A stretch of DNA of 64,000 nucleotides. It comes from Platynereis dumerilii (taxonomy: Eukaryota > Annelida > Polychaeta > Phyllodocida > Nereididae). Position 1 is the first letter of the stretch. Each line of letters starts with the position of its first letter. A program made the position numbers and the translations under genes. The stretch covers positions 124,001-188,000 of the forward strand of contig JAPTHN010000252.1 of assembly GCA_026936325.1 (NCBI GenBank), written 5' to 3'. The notes beneath the pieces were generated by a model. That model was not told where the DNA came from and ran no database searches. It saw nothing but the letters and a program-made list of their open reading frames with translations. This document shows, piece by piece, positions 56,220-64,000 of the stretch.

Positions 56220-57118
56220 CATGACAACAATGGTTCTGGAATGTATTCCATCACAAGGTTGACAATTTAGTCGGATTAGCAAAACAGCAAGTGCCAAATC
56301 AAATTATTTAGTACAAAGACGATCTACCTTAAGGGCACATGCTGGTCGAAAAATGGTGAACACACAGAAAATGGAAATTCTGATTTTGACAGTTTCAATA
56401 AATACAGATGTCCAGACAACAGATGCAACTGAAATTACGCAAAAATTCCTATTATAACCCTGTAAATAACCTTGCCGATCTTACCTTTACAGTTAAAATT
56501 ATTAAGAGTTTATTTCCTTTTTTTGCCATTTTCCGAAAAACTGCGAATTTTAGTGACTTTGAATGCTTACAAAAAATTCATCTCAAAAACCCCTGAAGGC
56601 ATCATAATGAATTTCGGCATACTGCTTACTGACAAGTTCGCTTCCGCAATACGGCTATTTTCAGAACTGTACTTTGATTAAAGGCCGAGGGACAGCGATT
56701 CAAACCTGAAAGATTGTGAATTAGCTCCATAGTCCCATGTTCGTGAACCCAGAAAACCCTATAAAAACATATTTTTTAGTCTGAAAATAGTCTTATTGCG
56801 GATCCGTATACCTCAAATTATGAAAATAAACGAGTTCTGATTATTCTAATAGCTCAGTCTTGAGATGAATTTTTTGGCAGAATATAATATGTAAAATTCT
56901 TTGCTGCCATGGCAACCGTAACCATGGCAACTTAAAATTTCACAGAGGGTCATAATTTTGTGCCCTGAAGACCTGTGTAAAATTTCATAGCTCTAGCTGC
57001 AACAGTTTCTTCTGGACAGCGTACACACATTTTTCGACCAGCATGTGACCTTAAAACGACAAAATTACAAGCTATAAATTGATAAATTTGATCTTTAGAA
57101 TTGCAACCATTCACTCAC
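56220..57118. other. intron, no feature
   Basis: AT-rich. A segment near 56500-56620 (CCATTTTCCGAAAAACTGCG) resembles 38690-38780, an old dispersed repeat. No exon seen. Confidence 0.35.
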
Positions 57119-57203
57119 CATGAGATGTTGGCTGTGGGTCTGCACTTGAGGACAGCCTCCTTCGCCGGGACAACTTCTTGCATCATCTTGGGGGGTTCGC
57201 CAA
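57119..57203 (-). CDS. titin/twitchin-like gene, exon with N-terminal half of an Ig domain
   Basis: The exon is 85 bp between ACTTTTCAG| and TCATG|GTGAGTG. It reads GEPPKMMQEVVPAKEAVLKC then RPTANISW. The pattern EPPK....V..KEAVLKC...A.P.W is the A-to-C strand part of an I-set Ig with its first Cys. Entry is phase 1 and exit phase 2, which lets it pair with the exon at 56074. No break is seen. Confidence 0.8.
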
Positions 57204-57770
57204 CTGAAAAGTCAAGGAAAGTTTTATAAATTGATGTATACATAAATTGCACCAACCGTCGTCGTCAAAATTCTGACAATAAAGCACCAAAACATCACAA
57301 AAATGTTATAAATAAATTACAAATTAGCTCTTCTATCCATGAGCACTACATCCTACTGGAATTGGCCATGTAAACAACCACAAGCAGCATGTAAATTAGC
57401 AAGATATGGCAGAGGGAACTTGTTACCTATCTTTAATTGTTATGAACTCATTACAATAATATCGGATAAAAAAATGAATGTTTATACTTCTAAGTTATCA
57501 GTGCCTCTGTGAGTTATACAGCGGAAAATGGGAGAATGAAAACAAAGTGACACAACAAGTTCTATGAGTTACATAACAAATCATTAAACATTTTTTGGAG
57601 AATCCAAACAATCCAATTCAAGTAGTCCCTCTGACACTTCGTGTCATCGGCAAAAATACTAGAGGGACACATGGAGTCTCCGTGAGTATGTGTATTTCTG
57701 TAGTGTGCCCTGGGGATGAGGAGGAATCAGACAAACACCAGTTCGCACATTGTGAGACAAACAGTTACCA
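57204..57770. other. intron or intergenic, no feature
   Basis: AT-rich. A 62-codon frame at 57595 is unrecognised and has no splice context. No upstream titin-like exon could be found between here and 64000. Confidence 0.3.
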
Positions 57771-57772
57771 TA

Positions 57773-58858
57773 ATATGGGGTGAATCGGGACAGAATTGGC
57801 CGTTTTTCTGTCATAGCATGGACAAAAATCAATCTAGAAATCCAAATGTGGTGTCAAATTATGTCTGAGCACAAGGTCTAAGTTCCCCTTGACACGATAT
57901 CTTAAATTCCCAATGCTGAAGGCCTAGAAAACCACTGTCCCAATTCACCCCATACTTTGGGGTGAATCGGGACACTCCATTATTTCCATAATTAATGCTC
58001 CCTACCTTCTTTGAGTGATTGGTACTTGTAAATAAACGTTAGAAAATATGTTCAACATGCAAAATAGTTATGTTGAGGAAAATCAGAAATCAATAATATT
58101 GATAATACAGAGGTCCCTGCGTTATAAGACCCCCTGTTGTAAGACCGCCTTGTCTTATGTGACCCCCTTCCTCCCGCACTAAGTAGTATTTTTAGTGCAT
58201 TTTGCATCCCGATATGAGACCGCAACCCCACGAGAGACCGCTACATATCCGCAGAAGGGGCGGTCTTATAACGCAGGGACCACTGTATGCATAATTTAAA
58301 AATGTGATAAATTACTGAAAACAGCTAATAGCTTCTGTTTTCTCAAAATTTTCACAGTAATTTATCATTCTGGACTAAATCCAATAATATTCATCGAAGG
58401 ACCACACAATTGGCCAGTACACTCAAATGAAAACAAGTATGGTTATTTCGTTTAATCCCAAACTTTTTGCCATTGACCTGGATCTCAACCTGGGACCAAA
58501 CAAACACAATCCCATATCCAGTCTTTAATTATAGTCCCCTAAAACCATATACGACTGATATTAATGTTTGCTGCAAGTTTGATTGCTCTAGCATTTATAA
58601 TTTATATGGCATAAGCAAAGTTCTGACCAGCTTGTAAAAAGATCATTCTGCAGTGGCAGGTTCAAGGTGCAGGTGCTGCAGCTCCTCACTGTCTGCAGTC
58701 AGAAGTACAAAATTCTATCACAATATGCAGCTTGTATTTTTACTATAAACGTGCCAAAAATCAAATTCCTAAGGCAAGTAGAAATTGGTGTTTTTGAACA
58801 AATAAAATGTTTCCCTGTTCGGTCCCGATTCACCCCAGTGTCCCTATTCACCCCATAT
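57773..58858. mobile_element. TA-flanked non-autonomous element with GGGGTGAATCGGGAC motifs
   Basis: The ends ATATGGGGTGAATCGGGACA and the inverted form of ATATGGGGTGAATAGGGACA are flanked by TA (57771-57772 and 58859-58860). The core is repeated inside as a palindrome at 57934-57976 and again just inside the right end (GTCCCGATTCACCCC). No coding gene. It has the same design as 30901-32420 and 45728-46736. A pogo-like MITE is nested at 58108-58285. Confidence 0.88.
58108..58285. mobile_element. pogo/Tigger-like MITE, 178 bp
   Basis: The ends start CAG and share GGTCCCTGCGTTATAAGACC in inverted orientation, with one mismatch near the tip. TA flanks both sides (58106-58107 and 58286-58287). 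CAG tips plus TA target are typical of pogo/Tigger elements. No coding capacity. Confidence 0.88.
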
Positions 58859-59089
58859 TATTAGTAATTTACGCTACTGTACCATTAACGACATCAGATT
58901 TCAAAATGACAGTTGAGTTCAAAACTCACCAACCTGCGTGGCAGGAGATTAAATTAGTCCAGCAAGTTGTTGACATTTTTGCTGACACCGCTACGAATTA
59001 TACTGCAAGTGAAGCACTTGTCAAACTGCACTTAAAAGCCCTCCAGTATACAGGTCGAATTCAACTGACCTGTCGAATCTGAAAGTAGC

Positions 59090-59284
59090 CAATGGTAATT
59101 ATTTATTTCAAGCTCGATCGTGAAGTTCCCAAATATTCATTCCCAAATCAAGCAATGCCTTATTTAAAGAAATACCCCCCCCCCTCCCCAGAATTATTCA
59201 AGACTGCCTAAAAAGTATTTATTTATTTCATCAAAACTGAGCAAGAAATTATTTACTTTATCGGAAAATAATATCAAACAGGTT
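59090..59284. repeat. diverged relative of the MITE at 11455-11822
   Basis: TTATTTATTTCAAGC, CAAATATTCATTCCCAAATC and a distal TTTATTTATTTCAT plus GAAATTATTTACTTTATC follow the order of the MITE near 11500. The ends are too worn to define. Confidence 0.45.
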
Positions 59285-60120
59285 TAAGAGCACCAATGTT
59301 TTTAGTAGTTACGTGAAGTACAATACCAGAAAAGTATGAAAAATCTGGCAAATTTAATCGCAGTACTAAAAAGTGTGTGTGACTTCTGACAAAAAGGGAG
59401 GTCACTTGAAAAATATCCATGTGATATACATGAACATATTAAATGAATATAGCTGATAATGCACTTTATTGAAACATGATATTAAAAAGGGGGAGAATCT
59501 ATGTTTTTTAGTACTAGTTACGCGGAGTAAAATACCAGAAAAATATGGAAAATCTAGCAAATTTACTCACAAGTATAATAAAAATATGTGTGATTTCGAA
59601 TGAAAAGGGAGGTCACTTGAAATACAGTCCATGAGAAATTCATGCAAAATTAAAGGCATACATTGTATAGCTGAAAATACACTTTATTGAAAACTATTTT
59701 AAGTAGGGTGATTACTGTTTTTTTTTGGCAGTATAGTTGAGTACATAAAAGAAAATTATGAAAAATCAAGGAAATTTACTCATAAAGGGCCATTGATCAA
59801 GCAGAGTTACTATACTGGATTAGATGCATATGATCAAGTATACGTTTTCAGGAGATATTCATGAAACTTTGCCAGAAAGTTCTTCAAAAAGAAAGCTTTC
59901 CTATGTAGTAAAAAATTGGGGGTCACAATCAATTCGTCCTGTGACCCTTTTCAAATTCCTTTGTAATTACACTAAAAGAACTATCAGTTACAATACTCAT
60001 TTTATGTGATTTCTGACATTTATAAAGGACCGTCATATGGAAAATATCAATAATGTATTCATGAAAAATTAATGGAATATAGCTTGAATTGCCTTGAAAT
60101 ACGAAATTTAAGAAGTGCAG
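59285..60120. repeat. tandem repeat, unit about 215 bp, about four copies
   Basis: Landmarks recur in order. TGTTTTTAGTAGTTACG-type starts lie near 59298, 59502 and 59718. AATACCAGAAAA(G/A)TATG(G/A)AAAATC follows about 30 bp later, then AAAGGGAGGTCACTTGAAA, then ATATAGCTGA(A/T)AAT..CTTTATTGAAA. The last unit is strongly diverged, with ATTCATGAAAAATTAATGGA near 60058. Units differ by 15-30 percent, so the array is old. Confidence 0.75.
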
Positions 60121-60212
60121 TATCCAAGATTAAAGATGACAACACCACCAAGCCATAAAATAAAATATCTCATAATTCTATGATGTCATCTAGAATTCGT
60201 GAATTATTTATT

Positions 60213-61139
60213 TAGTGCTGAGTACCGTGATATACCGTATCGAAATGAACCGGTTTTTTACGTCGATATATATGTGCTCTGGTGTATCGTATGACATCAT
60301 ACCGATTATTTTTCAAACCAAACAATCAGTATTTATTGCTAAAAATCTTTTATAATCCATGTGTAATCACCCAAACTTTGCGCCGAAACATTGCATTTTG
60401 TTTGCCGCAAAACGTTCATGAGCCGTTTTGCGACGTCATGTCGTAAATTGCGGTATGACGGCCAGAAATTCGTTGAAATAAATTGCGAAAATTGTTGAAT
60501 TCCCAATAAATGTTGGTAAATCTATATCACTTTAATATCGTGTATCATATAGGGCGTATCACGATTTGTACCACTCAACAGTGAAAATTAGCATTATGTA
60601 CACCATTGTACATATAGTCATGTCCAATGGTTTGGTGCTTCATTCATTGACACTGGAGCACTGCAGCATGAGATGTGACATCACAATGGTGTCACCATAG
60701 TCACTTATCTCAGCCTCTCTTTAACGTCATTAGTAACAATTGTATCTTTTTTGTGGTGACGATTTGATCTCTAAAAAGTGGGGGTGCAAATGGTGGTTAC
60801 TGACACAACCACTGTAACTATTCATTCCTCGAAAATTAATTTTTTGTAAAAGTGAAGTATCTGAAATAATAATTTTTTTTTTGCACAATTTGGCTCACAA
60901 TTTTCGTAACTTTCTTAGAACTGGCAATAGGGGTTTTCATAGTACAAAACAATTGTCTAATGGGTAAATTGGGGGACATGAGATATGTACACCCTCGAAT
61001 GTCACTCATGTACAACTCAGCCTTACGGCCTTGTTGTACATTGTCATTCTCGGGTGTACATATCTTCATGTCCCACATTTACCCATAAGACAACTGTAAT
61101 ATGTATCGTATCGATATTCAGCTCACGATACTCAGCATT
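60213..61139. mobile_element. MITE with TAGTGCTGAGTACCGTG ends, copy 2, interrupted
   Basis: The left end TAGTGCTGAGTACCGTGATA (60213) and the right end TCACGATACTCAGCATTA (61139) match the family at 33886 and 61190. About 540 bp of foreign sequence, roughly 60565-61100, lies between the AGGGCGTATCACGAT block and the final GTATCGTATCGATATTCAGC. This foreign part includes the hairpin at 60949-61097. Confidence 0.75.
60949..61097. repeat. long imperfect hairpin, arms about 72 bp
   Basis: The left arm (GGTAAATTGGGGGACATGAG, then ATATGTACACCCTCGAATG, CATGTACAACTCAG) pairs with the right arm (TTGTTGTACATTGTCATTC, CGGGTGTACATATCTTCATG, TCCCACATTTACCC). The loop is only about 4 bp (TACG). Mismatches and single-base gaps are scattered. 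No gene is inside. Confidence 0.9.
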
Positions 61140-61189
61140 AATTTTATTACATGAACACAAGGCTAGAGAGATACTGATTGGGATTCAGT

Positions 61190-61552
61190 ATTGCTGAGTA
61201 CCGTGATACACCGTATCGAAATAAACTGGTTTTTTACGTCGATACATGCACCAGTATATCGCATGACGTCCTACCGGTTATTTTTCAAGGCCAAAAATCA
61301 GTATTTATTGCTTAAAATCATTTTTTTAAATCGCTGTGTAGTGGAATCAGTTTAACTTTGCGCCGAAACCGTTTTGCAACGTTATGTTGTAAAACTCTGG
61401 ATGACGGCCCGAAATTTGCCAAAAAAAGTTGCGAGCTGTTGAATTCCTAATAAATGCTGGTAAATCTATATCACGATAATATATTGTGTATCGTAAAGGA
61501 CGTATCACGATACGTATCGTATCGATATTCAGCTCACGGTACTCAGCACTAG
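61190..61552. mobile_element. MITE with TAGTGCTGAGTACCGTG ends, copy 3
   Basis: A 363-bp copy with GCTGAGTACCGTGATACACC at the left and CAGCTCACGGTACTCAGCAC at the right. It contains the CAGTATTTATTGCTTAAAA and GCGCCGAAACC blocks of copy 1. It lies only 50 bp from copy 2, in the same orientation. Confidence 0.85.
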
Positions 61553-61624
61553 AAGTCAGTCACATAACGACATCGTAAAAAGTCTTACTGCATGGTTAGA
61601 GTACAATACATGTATGATAATTTT

Positions 61625-61905
61625 TCCAAAAAAAAAAAATTCACATTGAAATTGTTAGAATGCAATAGGCCTATATCTAGATAAGTTTTTTACCAACTTC
61701 TTTTTCCAAATATCTTTTTTATAAAATAAGCTTTTTCTAAATATTATTTTTGGCAAAAATTTTTTTCCACTTTTTTTTGCTTAAAAATTTTTCCGACAAC
61801 TTTTTTTTCAGAATTTTTTTTCCGACTTATTTCAACCATTTGTTTCTCACTTTCTTAAAAAAAATGCTTCAAAAAATATAACAAATTTTTTATCTGACAA
61901 TGTTA
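61625..61905. repeat. T-rich low-complexity tract
   Basis: Repeated TTTTTTTCC and (C)GACTT/CAACTTTTTTT words make most of the 280 bp. No other meaning is seen. Confidence 0.8.
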
Positions 61906-62329
61906 AAATTCATTTTTCTTTGGTAGATTTATTCCTCAAAAAAATATAAAAGTTTCTACTGTCGAAGAACGGCTTTTATATTAGAAGCATAGTGGTCATG
62001 CAATAAAACATACACGGCACTTTTCGCACCCTCGTTCAATATGAATTTCCTCATGTATTGCACTTATATGATGCAGTATTTGTATAACACTGATACTTTT
62101 CATCGTGCCATGTTTTCATAATGACGTAAATTCACAAAAAATTGAGCAATTCTGGCTCATTTTGGTTATGTGACGTCATCACCCATTGTTTATGGAGGAT
62201 GATGTCACAATCAAACAATGAGATCGTGATGTCATTGCTATTGTTGTTGAGGCGATGTCATCACTAACTTTTATAATCATAGGTGGAGCAGCTGTGTTCT
62301 GTGGGATTCAACCAAGCCTGTGTTGCAAT
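61906..62329. other. no gene recognised
   Basis: Contains several TGACGTCA or ATGATGTCA words (62170-62265), like those in the element at 31700-31810. No terminal repeat and no gene. Confidence 0.3.
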
Positions 62330-62565
62330 CCCGGGGTGGGTAACTTACCCGACTTTTGTATACGGATGCGCCACGGCAATTTAGAAAACCGGAACCATTT
62401 TAAACCGGAACCATGTTAAAAACGGGACAATTTTAATCTGGAAGGCAAAACCACAAACCATTTTAAGGCTCCACAAAAAAATTTGGCAATCAATTTAATC
62501 TTCACGCTTTTTAAAACAGTTTAAATCCTCTTTTCATGCCGATTCATTTTTTTTACATGGCTCGT
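62330..62565. repeat. dispersed repeat with ACCATTTTAATCC motifs (copy 2)
   Basis: Same-orientation partner of 790-980: GGATGCGCCACGGCAATTT, ACCACAAACCATTTTAA, CAATTTAATCTTCA and TTTAAATCCTCTTTT occur in the same order. No coding content. Confidence 0.7.
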
Positions 62566-62739
62566 TCAATAAATTGCTGCTGCACAGAATGATTGTTTAA
62601 AAATTGAATTTTGATGCAATCAATGTGAAATTTTTAGTTTTATCAACTACATTTTTTACATAAATTTTCTGATAGTTTCTCTTTTTGACATTAATATAAA
62701 GTATATCGTTATCGTTACATTCTCCAGAGCAGGCCTTTG

Positions 62740-62860
62740 AGTCTGGTGACTCTGGTACATTGGACCGACTCCAACATCCGACTCCTTTGCCTTTCAGAAA
62801 AACGACTCCGCCTCCGACTCCTTGGTCATCCAGAATTTCGACTCCGACTCCTTTTTATGG
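62740..62860. repeat. degenerate CCGACTCC repeat
   Basis: CCGACTCC or CGACTCCG recurs about eight times with irregular spacing. A decayed hexamer-type simple repeat. Confidence 0.7.
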
Positions 62861-63490
62861 CATTATTTCTTAATAAATTTCTTTTGGTTATCAAAAGAAA
62901 ATAATCCAATCCCCTACTTTTTATCTCCAGCAGATTTTATTCGCTAGCTCTCTGAAGTTGGTCATAAAAAAAAACTTTTTAAAATCCGGACGGCGAGCTC
63001 TATAATAAAAACGGCAGGGTCGAATTTCATGGCGAGTGCAGCGAAGGCGCAATAGGTATCCAGCAAGATGCTGTAAAAATTTTAAGTGTGTATCTTAAAA
63101 ACTGACTGAGTTATTCCATTTTTATTGCTGAAGCGCCGTGGTTTTTCAAACTGCATTTTTGTGGCCTGGGAGTCTGTTTTCAATGCGACCTTACGGCTCG
63201 GCTGTTGTAGTTACAAGCCTGTGACCGCACACGATGACAAACAAGGTTATGGGTGATATAAAACAGCAACAACATTAGATTTATGTTGAATACTTCCAGA
63301 GATATGGTCGTTTAAAGTGCGTCAATCATACCGCGAAAATCCTTCTGTCAGAACTTGCAAGTGACTTGTCACAACCTCCCTGTCCTGCCAAACGAGTCAG
63401 CAGTAGCACCCTGCTGAGTCATCTGAGTTGCTAAACACTTTAAATATTGTTGATTATGGGCAAAACAGAAATAAATTAAGATTTGACTCA
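62861..63490. other. no gene recognised
   Basis: AT-rich to mixed composition with no clear exon or repeat. Confidence 0.3.
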
Positions 63491-63491
63491 C

Positions 63492-63620
63492 CTGAAGAAC
63501 TGATGAATGCAGTCAAGTCATGCAATATGGCTGCTGTGCTCAGAACGTCATTCCAAATTAATTGACCAATCAGAGGCGCCGACACAGCTGACACATCTCC
63601 ACCAATGAGCTTTGACGTAA
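63492..63620 (-). promoter_or_regulatory. possible minus-strand promoter and non-coding first exon
   Basis: On the minus strand a CRE-like TTACGTCA (63613-63620) and two inverted CCAAT boxes (63602-63606 and 63566-63570) lead into a donor TCTTCAG|GTGAGTC at 63492. CCAAT boxes spaced 36 bp apart with a CRE-like site suit a proximal promoter. The same stretch is also open in one frame (SAPLIGQLIWNDVLSTAA), so a coding exon cannot be excluded. A link to the titin-like gene on the same strand is speculation. Confidence 0.22.
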
Positions 63621-64000
63621 CAATTTTGAATCCTGCCAGCTAGCCAAAGCAAAATTTACTGGAGTTGGAAAGTCCATTTTTATTGTTTTTCCTCACAAGC
63701 ATCCAATTTTTTAAACACAAAATTATTGTTAAAAAAAAAAAAATTGGACCAAATTTCATTAGTGATATACATGCTTTTCCCCCTGAAATTCCAATAGATA
63801 CATGGTCCCCCAAAGGTGATTATGTTCAACTTAATATCTCAGCTAAATAATAAATTTCACATAAAAGCGAGGATTATTTAACTTCAAGGCCAATTGAGGA
63901 ATACCATAGCTGCATTCTTTCATTTCTTTCAGCAAGCTAAACGGCCCCAGACTGCAATATCAGTTAGGGGACCAGGCCTGGTCCCCCAAAGGTGAAGCGG
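63621..64000. other. no gene recognised
   Basis: AT-rich end of the window. CTGGTCCCCCAAAGGTGA at 63979 repeats TGGTCCCCCAAAGGTGAT at 63802, a direct doubled word. Nothing else is seen. Confidence 0.35.

Noticed and set aside
62170-62265. Cluster of TGACGTCA-like words as a CRE enhancer
   Set aside because: Similar words occur within repeat DNA at 31700-31810, so repeat origin is the simpler explanation.

Overview
The window is from a repeat-crowded animal genome. Spliced exons with GT/AG junctions, Ig and fibronectin-III exons of a titin/twitchin-like muscle gene, Harbinger, hAT-like and Tc1/mariner-like DNA transposons, tRNA-derived SINEs, a CR1/jockey-type LINE and a Ty3/Gypsy LTR element all point to a metazoan. 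The SINE type, the frequent TAGGCCTAT-like words and the element families favour a marine deuterostome invertebrate (echinoderm or hemichordate-like). That placement is an inference.

Layout. 1-8.4 kb: no certain gene; dispersed repeats, a 1.0-kb CACGTG-rich inverted-repeat element (3726-4726) and two stretches of degenerate coding sequence. 8476-19907: a minus-strand Ty3/Gypsy element with nearly identical 678-bp LTRs, gag and pol; its pol is split by a 4.1-kb DNA element (9538-13631) that carries arrays of CATAAGTG and older MITEs of its own. 20-25 kb: dispersed repeats, a SINE, a possible first exon with an E2F-like site (22.3-22.5 kb) and a possible acidic/basic exon (24.5 kb). About 25.25-30.67 kb and 41.28-47.43 kb: two PIF/Harbinger copies in opposite orientation. 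Each carries two converging, now broken genes: a DDE transposase, and an accessory protein combining AT-hooks, histone-H1-like KSPAK repeats, a MADF/Myb-like domain and a glutamine-rich tail. 30.9-32.4 kb: a TA-flanked element with a perfect hairpin inside. 36-57 kb: exons of the titin-like gene on the minus strand (57.2, 56.1, 48.5, 48.0, 40.4, 39.9 and probably 36.1 kb), separated by Harbinger copy B and by a 5.8-kb hAT-like composite that holds a 5'-truncated LINE. 57.7-64 kb: a second TA-flanked element with a nested pogo-like MITE, a roughly 215-bp tandem repeat, two neighbouring MITEs of one family and low-complexity sequence.

The host gene appears to be decaying. Several exons have good splice sites and matching phases, yet three of them carry frame breaks or lack part of the domain, so this is a pseudogene, a relaxed duplicate, or a region with uncorrected sequencing indels.

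The most interesting pattern is shared by several unrelated-looking non-autonomous elements: the short core of the terminal inverted repeat is repeated inside the element in both orientations. Examples are GGGGCACATTGGGAC at 30.9-32.4 kb, GGGGTGAATCGGGAC at 57.8-58.9 kb, GTGGACGGATTTACC at 45.7-46.7 kb, GTCATAAGTG at 9.5-13.6 kb and CACGTG/GGTTAACTGGTGA at 3.7-4.7 kb. Element family names rest on terminal sequences, target-site repeats and visible protein motifs, since no database search was possible.
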